Shown here piece after piece: positions 33,707 to 44,878 of a stretch of DNA of 64,000 nucleotides. The DNA comes from Pseudorasbora parva (lineage: Eukaryota; Chordata; Actinopteri; Cypriniformes; Gobionidae), in contig NC_090174.1 in the NCBI RefSeq assembly GCF_024679245.1, positions 18,912,933 to 18,976,932 of the forward strand. Reading direction: 5' to 3'. Under the pieces are notes generated by a model. It saw only the letters and a list, made by a program, of their open reading frames with translations. It had not been told where the DNA came from and did no database searches. The stretch's first letter is position 1. Every line of letters starts with the position of its first letter. The position numbers and the translations under genes are program-made.

Positions 33707-34946
33707 CCACTTCAGCTCTGCAGCACATTTTGCATTTTTTTGAGAATTAGGAATATCTGAATTTAAAAGAGCGCCCTACCCACATACATTGGAGTAAATT
33801 GATAAAAATTGTCTAATTTTACAGAAAAAACTCACAGTAGTGGAATATTGCATATATTATATTGTATCTATTTACAATATTATGATAAACATAGATACAA
33901 AAATAAATATTTTGATTTATTTTTAATTAATTTGTTATTTAAAAATCTATAATTTTTTTTTTTTTTTATCATTTTGGGATCCAAGCTTTTTGGAAATTTC
34001 TGTTGATTCTATAAATTGGACCTAAACAGGGGGAAAATTATTTTCTTGATATCTCCTTGCAAATAAAAGTTATTGAGATTTATCTGACCAAAGTGTCTAA
34101 CAACTCCTACTCATCTGCATTGACATAAACTGGCCACTAGGAAATCGAAAAGAAGGCTCCGCCTCTTCAACTTTGTAAAGGGAGATCTCGGGCTCTGATT
34201 GGTCTAGAATCATGATCCACATGTCTATAAAGAGCTGAGATTCTCAGCTTTTCTGTAGCATGATGCAATATGTGATGACATCATCAAAAATTGTGGCTAA
34301 CACGACAATCAAAATTAGCAATAATAAGAATATTTGTCTGCATCACATGTTTTGATCTGGACATCGGTGACATTTTACAGTGTCATTTGGCGATACTTGC
34401 TCACAAACATGTAAAAATAGTCTCATTTTGAAGCAAACAATCTAAGGAACAAGTTGATATAGGGTTTGAGGCTAGTAGCTTTACAACGAGTTTGTGATCT
34501 GAACAGGAATATGACTCATGTGTTTTCTTGTTCAAAGGAGTCATTTCCATCTTTGTGATTCTTTTGATAATAAATGTACTGTAAATTATTGGATCGGTGA
34601 AATGAACTGCTCAGTGATTCCTGAGGCCGATAGCTTTCATTTGATATATGACTTGTCTATTTTAGGAGTGTTTGTGTGATAAAAATATGAAATTTTATAT
34701 TATTTGCATGATTTTCTCAAGGGGTGGTCGTTGCAGGGGGGTCAAATTCAGACCGTATTATTTTATTCTATGTAATATAAATGCAGAAGTTATTGGGTTA
34801 TTAAGAAAGCTGAGGTTCTAATCTTTCAAATGATACCATATATGTCTAGTTTTGTGGTGCGCGAGTTCTAGATTTTTAAAAAAGATTATGATGATGCAAT
34901 TTTGGATCCACCGGTGGGTCCAAGAGGGAGTGCAGAGCTGAAGTTG
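33707..34946. mobile_element. piggyBac-like non-autonomous element (TTAA target)
   Basis: TTAA at 33703-33706 is followed by CCACTTCAGCTCTGCA. At the other end TGCAGAGCTGAAGTTG is followed by TTAA at 34947-34950. The 16-bp ends are inverted copies with one mismatch, and a TTAA duplication is diagnostic of the piggyBac superfamily. The 1240-bp body has no transposase frame. It lies within the specc1 intron and begins about 30 nt upstream of the 33677 exon in the transcript sense. Confidence 0.8.
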
Positions 34947-34950
34947 TTAA

Positions 34951-37211
34951 AAAACTGTTACTATTTTTAAAACATTGTAATGGAGCTATTCAGGGATCAT
35001 ATATCTTATTTAATAAGGCTCTTCAATGCAATAATGAATGCCTGCAACTGTGCCAGCCCTGCACACTGACTGCAATATATGGCCTTTGACTAATAACAGA
35101 GTTTATTGGAGAAGCCTAATTACAAAACACATAATTTTTTTTAAAACACTTGGTATGGAATTCAAGAATTAAAAGATATATAGATAATCAGAGGTGAGGG
35201 TTTGCATTATTAATGCCCATTCCAGATTTTCCATTATATTTGACCAAATACTCTGATTTGTAGGAATTTTTGTGCTATTTTAAGATGGATAAAAACATAA
35301 ATAAGTGAAGTTGATTGGTTGGTTTAACTATGTTTAAGTCTACTGTTTGGGTTCGGCAAGTGAGTAAATAAGCATTTTAGAAGGATCATGTGACACTGAT
35401 GACTGGAGTAATGGCTGCTGAAAGATCAGCTTTAGCATGACATGAATAAATTACATTTTCAAATATATTCAAATAGAAAAGTTATTTTAAATTTTTAAAA
35501 TATTTCACAATAATACTCTTTTTATTGTATTTTATCAAATAAATCCAGTCTTGGTGAGCATAAGATACTTTTAAACTGTAGTGTATTTAACAGTAGCATT
35601 TAAGACATTTTAATTAAATGAATACAAATAATGTTAAATTCATAAGTTCTACAGATATTAAGCACCATACATAAATCTATGCTGACTGTCAGAGACTAAA
35701 CCCCACTCTGAAGATGTCACAAAAGATGCATTGTATAATAACATTCACAAAATGACAATTCAGCCAAATTCATCATTAAAGACTTTTTTTAACCAAATTC
35801 CTCACCACAGACTGAATAATCACAGTCTAAAATGTGTATGTTTGCACATTTCTACTAATTTAGTAGTAAGAAGTACCTATAATTATCCTCCTAAACTTAA
35901 CTTCTGAAAAGTTTTAGATCAGACAGCAGAAAACAATATTGCTTCAGTGTTGCATACTAATGCATTGAGAATTAGATCATACTTGTAACGGTACAGGCCA
36001 GGCCATGATTCACTTGACAGCTGGATCACCCTGTGTAGAGCAGAACAGCCGAGTAACACACACACACACACACACACACTTACTTCTTCAGAGCCTTGTG
36101 GACAGATAAGTGCTCACTGAGTGTCCTAAAGCCCAAGCTGTCTTAAGGCAACTCTACCCGGATGGCATCTGGACTGAGGGTGTATTTTACAGCCAAAAGG
36201 CTTGTCTCAATCACAGAGGTTAAAGTCAGAGAAAAATAAAGTTAATTTAGCATTTCGAGGTGCACTTCAAGTGGCAGCCATGAGGTGACTGACAGTGATG
36301 TTCATGTTCTTTTGGGTTTATAACGATCCTGTCTGTGTATATGTATATTTATATACTTGTAAAGGATGAGGTCAACCCCTAAACTACATTACTACATTTA
36401 CAAGTGCAAACTAGGGAGCTACAAAAGTTTGTCTTTCGATATTTACACAGGCTCTAATTTTCTGGTGCTCCATGCAGAATATGAAAAAATATATATGCTC
36501 TGTGGTTGGGTGTAATACAACTTCTATATATGTGGTGACATTTTTATAGGTTACAGCATTTCTTTTTTGACATTAAGAACGAACTAAATAGCTGCCAGAG
36601 CACCCAGAGATGATAAGTTGTTTACCCAAGTTGTCCTTTTAAAATTAATATACCACATAAATGTTCCCAAAGGGTACATAATAAAATGTCTTAAAGGATG
36701 AATGGTCTACAAATCTGTCTACGTGTCCCAAGAATGTTGTCCAAAAATCTATCATTACAAAAATAGGACTCTCATAAAGCAAAAAAAAAAAAAAATGTAT
36801 GTCAGAAATGAGTTATGATTGATTTGGCACTAAAAACCACTTGAGGTGATGATATTCATAATACAAGCCAACTGGACAAAGAATTCATCCATTTCCATTT
36901 CCAAGACCAAGACTATTTTCACTACATTATGAACCTAAAGTTCCTAAATAGCCTTAAAATGATCTCATACTGTTTGCATATCTAAAAAAATGTTTTGCTC
37001 TTTGCATCTAATCATCTGATCAAGGTCTGTGTCTGAATTTGCTTCTATACCATAAGTAGTCACATTTATTTATACAGCGCTTTATGAAGATTGTTTCAAA
37101 GCAGCTTTACAGTGATAAGTTAAGTTCTACTGTACAGCAGCTCTAAAAGAAAATAGTGCAATTGTTCAGCTGAAGTGAGTTCAGTGTTGATTCAGTTCCG
37201 ATGTAAAGATA
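34951..37211 (-). other. specc1: specc1 intron, mostly AT-rich
   Basis: Contains an old repeat at 35350-35590 (AATATTTCACAATAATACT, AAATAAATCCAGTCTTGGTGAGCATAAG), a short (CA)n at 36056-36079 and an A-run at 36781-36795. At 37060-37200 the phrase CATTTATTTATACAGCGCTTTATGAAG...TTTCAAAGCAGCTTTACAGTGATAA is a well-spread fish repeat; a related piece lies at 45945-46070. No exon recognised. Confidence 0.5.
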
Positions 37212-37226
37212 ATCAAATATTTAAAC

Positions 37227-37309
<83 letters not shown>
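37212..37309. repeat. (CT)n microsatellite
   Basis: About 49 CT units, uninterrupted, 550 bases from the donor of the large specc1 exon. Confidence 0.97.
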
Positions 37310-37311
<2 letters not shown>

Positions 37312-37487
37312 AATATTGTGATATATATATTATTACAATTTAAAATATTTGGTTTTCAATTTATTATACTTTAAATTATCATTTATTTCTGTGATGCAAA
37401 GCTGAATTTTCAGGATCGTTACTCCAGTCTTCAGTGTCACATGTGACATTCTAATATTAATAATATTAATCTAATATTAATATTCTG

Positions 37488-37488
<1 letters not shown>

Positions 37489-37542
<54 letters not shown>
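37489..37542. repeat. (AT)n microsatellite
   Basis: About 26 AT units. Confidence 0.95.
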
Positions 37543-37546
<4 letters not shown>

Positions 37547-37857
37547 TAAAGCAGTTCTCTATTTAAGAAGATTGCATTATGCATTATTAAATTTGCATTA
37601 TAAATGACCTTATATACCTAATATACTATATAAGTTACCTTACAGTTGTAGTTGCATCTGGACCTAAAGCAATATCCTAATTGCATATAAGCATTACCAA
37701 ATGTAAAACTAGTGATAAACAAATAACTGGCTGGTATTTTGGCCATTTTAAAATGATTGGAATTGGGTGATACCGGCATCTTTATGTCAGTCTGAAGCTG
37801 TACAGTTCAAGTTGTATATATTTCTTTATATTATAAATTACCAGTGTTGTTCTATAC

Positions 37858-39320
37858 CTTGTCTAGCACGTCCTGATCACACCCCATTTTACTGCGCACC
37901 TGTTGCAGCTCTTGTCGAAGCTCTGTACAGCTCAGCTCCAGCTTGTCTTTATCTTCATGCACTGCTTTGAGAAGACTTTGCAACTCTGTGTTGTCACTGG
38001 CGCTTTGCACCGCCTTCAACTCAGCTACCTTCTGTCTCTCCGTCTCAACCTGCGTCTTCAGACTGACATTCTCCACTCTCAAAGCATCCGTGGCTAGTCG
38101 CTGTTCCTCTGTTTTTCTCACCGCCTCATCTCGAGCAACCTTCTCGCTATCCAGATGCCCTTGAAGAAGCTCTAATTCTTCATTTAAGCCCTTCACGGCA
38201 ATTTGTGCCTCCTGATTCTCCTTTTCCAAAGCTCTAAGACTACCTGTGAGCTGCTGCTGGATGTCAACCAGCTTCTCTCTTTCGAAGCGAGAGCTCTCCA
38301 CTTGTTCAGCCAAACGCTGTTCAAGCTCTGCAACCCGAGAGGCACGTGAAGCCTCAGCTTCTTGACTTTGAGATTGTTCTCTGAGCCTCTGGAGAAGGGA
38401 CTCATTCTGTTGTGCCAAGAGCTCTACACGCTCCCTTTGCTGCTGTAGGGAAGTCTGTAAGAGGCCCTTCTCCTCTGCCAAACGCTCATTTTCAGCTGTT
38501 AGCTCCTGGACAACCTGTTGCTGGTCGGCCAGCTCCTGTAGAGTGGCCTGTAGTTCTTCGGCCGTACTGTGGTGACTCTCTTCCATCTTCTGGATGCGGT
38601 CTGTCAGGGACTCCACTGAGAGCTCCTTCAGCGCACCACTGGGCACCACACTCTTAATGCTGCTACTGACTGAGTCTGAGGAAGGTAAAGGAGAGCCTTT
38701 GATGTTACTACCAGATGACACAGAAGTTTTAATGTGGCTTCCATTGACGGCATCTGAAGTGGTGTTATCTGGTAAAACCCCATTAACTGAATGCTTGTTG
38801 GAGCTGGTGAGCAGTGTTGTAGTGCTCTCTAATGTAATTAGCTTCTGCTTCAAAGCCTGATTCTCTTCACGCAAGGTGGCCAACTCACGCTGAAAACGCC
38901 CATTCTTCTCCCTCAGTTCCCCTACTAGCACCTGGATATCAGCAGGCTGTGCCAGTGTCGTTTCTGCCTCTGAATTTCCCTCTGGTGTACCAGCCTCTGA
39001 TGATGAATCCTTCCCTTTATGTCGTTGGAGCTCCATCCGTAACTTACTGATCTCAAACTCTTTGGTTTTGGCCTCAGCTAGGAGCTCCCTCACCTGACTC
39101 TCCAGCAGGGTCTTGTCCAAAACAACAGACTCTGCTTTGGTCTTGACAGAGCCACGAGAATGCTTGGCCAGTGCAGAGAGGCTGGAGGTGCTAGCACTGG
39201 TGACCATCTTTTTGGCTGTAGAGCTTTTCTGCTGGTCACGCAATGAGACACGTTCTCTGGAGATGCTTTGCGAAATCTCACGAGGAGCTGGGATCCCTGA
39301 CTTTTTGGTTGACTGGACAC
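37858..39320 (-). CDS. specc1: specc1 large exon: N-terminal linker and main coiled coil
   Basis: A 1463-nt exon coding for 487 full codons. It starts with SGIPAPREISQSISRERVS, a basic-serine stretch; then LLESQVRELLAEAKTKEFEI opens the coiled coil. A Ser/Thr-rich low-complexity insert follows (about 38690-38850), then a long helix with MEESHHSTAEELQATLQELA and dense heptads to the end. LESQVRELLAEAK and GIPAPRE match cytospin-B rather than cytospin-A from memory, which is the main reason for the name specc1. The acceptor is TTTACCCAG before GT at 39320; these two bases finish a codon, so an upstream exon ending in phase 1 is required. The donor is GACAAG followed by GTATAG (37857-37856), phase 0. 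The first ATG-like codon near 39243 is really TTG, so translation does not begin there. Cytospins are cytoskeletal cross-linkers. Confidence 0.95.
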
Positions 39321-41005
39321 CTGGGTAAAGAGGAAATAATTATGTTTTGTTAGTGTTGGATACATTAGTCTTAGTATATGCAGTACCACATTTTTTTTTT
39401 TGAAATACGACCAACCAAAACTATTCCTCTGGGCAACTATATCTCTAAGCCTATATATATTTTTAGCCTAATAAATTATATGATAAAAATGAATGATGTT
39501 TTTGTATGACTAAGCAATACGATTGAAATAGCAATATGCTGAAACAACTAAAGCAACATCATTGTTTTAGTTAACCAACTCATGTCCACCAGACCAAAGA
39601 TATTTGACAATGAGACCTTTTTACTCATTCCATTGTACAAAGACTGGCGTATCTGTGTGAGAGATCATTCATTTAGAGTGATGACAGGACAAAATGTGTT
39701 TTGTCTCACATTCAAATGGCCACCAAGCACTGCTTCACTCCACTGTAGCCACAGCAGCACAGCAAAAACAAGAACACTGGCATCTGAGTGGGTGATATAT
39801 ATCCTCTCTTTATGCTGTTTGCAAAATGGAGGTTAATTATTCTTTAGCAGGGCAGGCTGATGAAAGGATTTTGTAGGTTTTGGAATAATCAGCAAATACC
39901 AACACAAAACATGCTGGACTGGGGCTCGTTGAAGCTGATGTCTTGCACTAATACAGAGATTATTTCAGATTGACAGGGTTTATAAAGAAATCACTGTTTT
40001 AGAGATTTTACAGAAATAACACAATGCAACCCAAATAAAGAAATTAACTATACTGTGTGACATTTTTAAACAGAATTTCTTGGTAAAGAACAGCACAGTT
40101 ACTACACCTCTGTAAAAAAAAATCTTTGCTCGCGGTAATATAAAAATGTACTTAATTTAGTAACTTCTAAATTAGCTGCATGTTTAAAAAAATATATGAT
40201 TCTATATTTTTGAGTTACATCAACTGTTTGTGAATGTAAAAGGTCAAACTGCAAAACAAATAATGTTAATGTCTCTGCCTAAACAAATCTAATTTCCTTT
40301 ACATACCTACATTGGTTTGTAAAAAATGTGGATGATGCAAATAGGCTATGGTTTTGGCTGGCTGTCCACAAACATCTACTTTGACCCACATTTAATCGCT
40401 GTAGTTGTAGCTGAGGCCTGGAAGTGTTTGGTTTGGTGTTGTTGACATGTAAAAAACACTGTTTTCTGTGCTGCAAATTCACTTTGCATGTATATCAAAA
40501 GGATAAGGAATCAGGCTCGAATTGAAACAGTATATCCGAGGCCATCGTTACTGTTTGTATAACTGTATATACAAGTGCTGAGGAAGGCTCCAGAACTGAA
40601 ATTCAGATACGGTAATAGGCGCTAACTTCTGGACAAATCAGAATGGGCCAGACTGACCAGTCAGGTCGGAGTAAGCTTGCAGAAAGAAGAATCGTTTTGT
40701 GAAACAAGGTGATGTACTATGTACATTATGAGAAAAGTGTTTTTGACCTTGGGTGCATATAAATCTATTGTAGAAGACCTCTGATACAAAACCAGGAACC
40801 TTTAAAAATAGGATAATTGAGGCACTTTAAGTCGAATCAAATAAAAATACTATAGCACTATAAAGTTTTAAGTTCCAACTGCATGACCTAACCTTTTCAG
40901 GTCTGGTACAATGGATGTTTTTGCTCAGGTGGCAGGAAATATCCAAATAGAGAAAGGTTTTGCATCAGACAAATTATTTTTATTCTGGTTTACAATAAAA
41001 CAGAC

Positions 41006-41058
41006 AAAAATAAAATAAAATAAAATAAAATAAAATAAAATAAAATAAAATAAAATAA
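41006..41058. repeat. (TAAAA)n microsatellite
   Basis: About ten pentamer units. Confidence 0.95.
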
Positions 41059-41062
41059 ATAA

Positions 41063-41116
41063 TAGGGACCAGAATATCATAGACTTTTGTTTAGGGACCA
41101 GAATATCATAGACTTT
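41063..41116 (+). repeat. tandem duplication of a 29-bp unit
   Basis: TAGGGACCAGAATATCATAG plus ACTTT occurs twice, 29 bases apart, without mismatch. A recent local duplication next to the pentamer repeat. Confidence 0.9.
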
Positions 41117-42125
41117 AAATGGGTTATTTTTTTATTACTTCAGTTACCACCCAACAACTATAAAACTGTTTAGTGCTGTATTACGGTGAAACATTGCATG
41201 GGAAATATGATGGTACAGTTTAACAGGGCAAAGACGGAGCTACCTCTCTCATATAACTCTGAGAGGATTATTCTGAGTGACTGGATAGTTATTCAGATTA
41301 ATGTATTTAAGTTTCCCTTCCATATTTGAGAGCCGAAAGTGAATGAAACACTCCACTGGGATAGGCTGTGCTGGAATGCTATAAATCTATAACCTACCAC
41401 TCTTACATTCGCATATCCATCAAAGACAGAACCAGGACGCAAACTCCTGCATTATGCATTACCATTTTCATATTCAGCAACATAATAACTTCTCTGAATT
41501 GCTTCAACATTTGTAAGAATCGCTTCCATTGTATTGCTTCTTTCAGGGTCACTGCATCACAAGAATTCCTTCTTATAGAGTAAGAACATTATTACACATA
41601 TAACGTATAACATTATACATGTTATAAATCAACACATATAGTGTACATGTACAAAACAAATCAGTCATTCATTGTTAATGAAAGCCCTTTAAATTTGGTT
41701 CTAAGCAGTTCAACCTATTTTAAAGGCAACCGTATTTATGTTTGCTGCATAACAAGCAAAGGATGAGATTAGAGATTCTCTTTCCCATTAGTCTGACTAA
41801 TTTTTGGGCAGTGCCATTTCTACAAAATTTAATCTAGCTACACAGCATGAATCACTGAATTCAACTATTCCATCCTCACTGACCTCCCCCCATGTCAGGG
41901 AACATGCCAAGAAGGCACACAATAGACATGTTTCAGTCAAGAACGGATAGTATGAGCTGCAACTTGGGAACTAAATTCACTCAAGCAGTTAAATGGAACA
42001 AAAAAAAGCAGGATTATGTCAGCAATTGATTAATGACCACACAAAAGAACCTTAATTCTTGTGCAAGACAAGCTCTTCCTGACTCCAAATGCTGCCCTCA
42101 TGCTTGAATGACTATGAAAACTTAC

Positions 42126-42135
42126 TATTTTTAGC
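42126..42135 (-). other. candidate 10-nt microexon of specc1
   Basis: On the minus strand, a 45-nt pyrimidine-rich run ends TTTCCAAAG, followed by GCTAAAAATA and a consensus donor GTAAGT. If spliced to the large exon, the final A joins GT to give AGT (Ser) and the three codons before it read Ala-Lys-Asn. This satisfies the phase 1 demanded by the 39320 acceptor. No upstream exon is known in the window, so the other side cannot be tested. It could equally be chance or a decoy site. Confidence 0.3.
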
Positions 42136-43516
42136 CTTTGGAAAGGAAGAGGGAAAGAAGAAAAACAAAAAGAGAGACAGAGAAAGCAAGTCAGAGATGG
42201 TGTGGTACTGAGAATGTAAACATCAAGCTAATGCATTCACAAAATAGACTAATTGTGCACTGAAAGAGACAACAATCATGGCTTAAGAAAAAAAAAAAAA
42301 ACAGAAAGAGAGAGTCCTTACTGAAAAACAGTACTTCAGCTTTGTGTAGAAGATCAGACTGTGGGAGATATACATGTCTGAGTCATCTGTCCATCCTTAA
42401 TCTTGAAAACCAAAAGACAAAGTCTATATTGTCCTACTGCCACTAAACAGAGGCTGTTATTGGTACATGGAGTAAATAAAAGCACATTTTATTCAGAGAC
42501 AAATATATTTAAAATCACAATGAATGGTGATTTCTATAGTGCCAGTGATGAATTCACTCTAATTTGAATTGGTTTATTGCGTTAACATGACTCAAAGAAA
42601 GAGCTCACTGTTGGCTGAGCTGCAATGTGAGGGAAGCTAATATAATCATCTAAGAATTATGTTGTTTTCTTATACATAAAACCATGAGGTAAGTCAAAAA
42701 AGAGAAGCCAATGAAAGCCAAAATCAACAGTTCAGACTGCAATAATACAACCGTTAACAGAAATTATTATGTGAAAGGTGAATGTTTCTTCTAAGGATGA
42801 AGCAACATTACCAAATAACATTTTTTTTTTTTTTTTTTTTTTTTTTGGCTAAATAAAACATGTTTCACTGAATTATGTGGACAGCATATTCTATCATCTG
42901 CTGGCAGTTGTTGGTCAAGTTTAGAATTACAGAAATAATCATCACAAGACTATGCTGGTGTGTAATTAACTGCAAAGGGTTGACAGATGAGTAAGAAACG
43001 TCTTAGGCTGTCAGCTGTAGTGGCATTAGATATCAGCAGTGAGATGGTGTCTTTTGTTAAATGGGTAAATAATCCTTAGGAACTCATTTTAAATGCCTAA
43101 AAAAAAAAACTTCAGCCTCAGGGTTGGACTAATGTTTTACAAGCAAGTGTACCGTAAGTACTGCCACATCTTTATTTTCTAGCTAGTAATATTGTAGCTG
43201 CTTGTAAACATGTAGATGTAGCCAGGGAGTAATGCTGACATTTCACTCCACATCCTGCATGCAGGGGAAAACGGAATCAATGACTTTCCATGTGCGTCAG
43301 AACAGTGACACATTTTAGCCATCCTGAACGGTGAGAGCTTCCGTGTGAAGCGAAAGTCTTTTATGGTCCTGATTTTATGCCAGTCAGGGTGACACAAAGA
43401 TGAGGGTGATAAAAAAAGACTTTAAAATCAAACCAACCACTTGAATGAAAATGTGATTATAAAGAATTGATGAATGATGAATAAAAAGATAGATTTAAAT
43501 GTCTCAAACAATGCGT

Positions 43517-44878
43517 TAAAGGGGGGGTGAAACACTCAGTTTCAGTCAATCTCATGTCAATCTTGAGTACCTCTAGAGTAGTATTGCATCCTTCATATCT
43601 CCGAAAAGTCTTTAGTTTTATTATATTTATAAAAGAAATATAGGCTGTACCGAGTCTTTCCGGAAAAAAAACAGCGCCTAGAGGTGTATCGTGTGGGCGG
43701 AGCTAAAGAATGACGAGTGCGCACAGAGCAGTGACGTCCTCAAGCGTGGAGAAGAAAACGCTACCCAGATTCAACTAATACAGATATGATCCAGAATCAG
43801 ATCCGGAGGCTGAAATAAATTGAACAGGAGAAACAGCAACAGCAGGACGTCCGTCTCTGTGGTATGTACTGTATTTAGTGGCCTGTCAACATTTGTGTGT
43901 GTTTACTTGCAGTTTATGAGGACATGATTCGGTTTATGAACTATTGTATGCGACTAAACCTTAGCAGTAGCAAGCAAAACGGTTTTGCACGTCAGACTAG
44001 TGTAACGTTATACATAGAACAACAATGGTGTAACCGTTAGTGCATTTGAATGACGAAGCACGCTTAGTGAGAACGCTAGGTTTATGTTTGGGTGGTTTTA
44101 CAATAATCAAACTGACACCTATAGTGGTCAGCAAAACAAATGTATTTAAACACACACCATAGATCGCATGCTCCATTGATAAATTAACTATACACGATTA
44201 TGTCGTTTACTGATGTTTACTCACGCGACGATAGCCAACAGCATAGACATTTGAAGCAGTTTTACTCACCGCCTGCTTCCATGGCAGGACTGAACATTTA
44301 TCGCTGGGGCCGCTCCATCAAAACACACTTCTTTGGTATGATTTGGTGAAGTCCTGTGACAGCAGTGACCGTGGAGATCCACTTTGCGACGCGACTGAAG
44401 CGATGTTATGAAGCTTCCCGTCATTTCTGCGTTCAAATCGGTTCAAATGCAGCGCTGCCTTCCCGGAATGCTGTGCTGAAGCGTTGAAGTCGCTTGATGT
44501 CACCCATAGGAATAAAGTGGAGCACGGGCTATAAAGACATAAGCGTTCACGGATGAGTGGATCTGCACCTGAACGAGTGTTTAAGGGTGTGCATTTCCTC
44601 TCTCGCTCTAGTCACGTGCGCGCGCACCCTACCGGGAAAAGAGCCCGTACGGCCCATACAAGGACATTCCGCTCTATCGACGTCAAGCCGACCCATACTT
44701 GAAAAAACTCTCCGAAACTTGTGAGAAACCGGAAGGAGTATTTCTGACACAGAAATACTCCATCAAACATCCAACATTAGTTTTTGAAACTTTGTCTATG
44801 TTTAGGATGGGAATCCAAGTCTTTAACAGTGTAAAAAGCTCAGTATGTATGAAACAGCATTTCATGTGTCTTTGAACT
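43517..44878 (+). mobile_element. non-autonomous DNA transposon
   Basis: Begins AAAGGGGGGGTGAAACACTC and ends near ...GAAACAGCATTTCATGTGTC, with tips that are partly inverted (TGAAAC..CT against AG..GTTTCA). It includes GTGTGGGCGGAGCTAAAGAA, ATGATCCAGAATCAGATCC and a GC-rich 3' portion. A decayed piece of the same 3' portion lies at 960-1275. No transposase frame remains; the phrase around 43785-43865 (DPESDPEAE-like) may be a remnant of a coding exon. Confidence 0.6.

Larger units (their letters stand above)
39321..43516 (-). other. specc1: specc1 upstream intron
   Basis: No N-terminal exon of specc1 was recognised here except the microexon candidate at 42126-42135. Simple repeats: (TAAAA)n at 41006-41058, a 29-bp tandem duplication at 41063-41116, and T-runs at 42825-42846. 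Otherwise AT-rich single-copy-looking sequence. Confidence 0.5.

Noticed and set aside
37212..37309. CT repeat considered as a possible LINE target like the GA tract at 52 kb
   Set aside because: It is uninterrupted and no element is inserted, so it is only a potential empty target.
37767..38860. Several plus-strand open frames opposite the large specc1 exon
   Set aside because: They are shadows of the minus-strand coding exon: codon phase, splice sites and protein similarity all support the minus strand.
39090..39389. A 99-codon minus-strand frame overlapping the start of the large specc1 exon
   Set aside because: It crosses the splice acceptor and lies in the wrong frame. The frame beginning with two bases after the acceptor gives the conserved GIPAPRE phrase instead.
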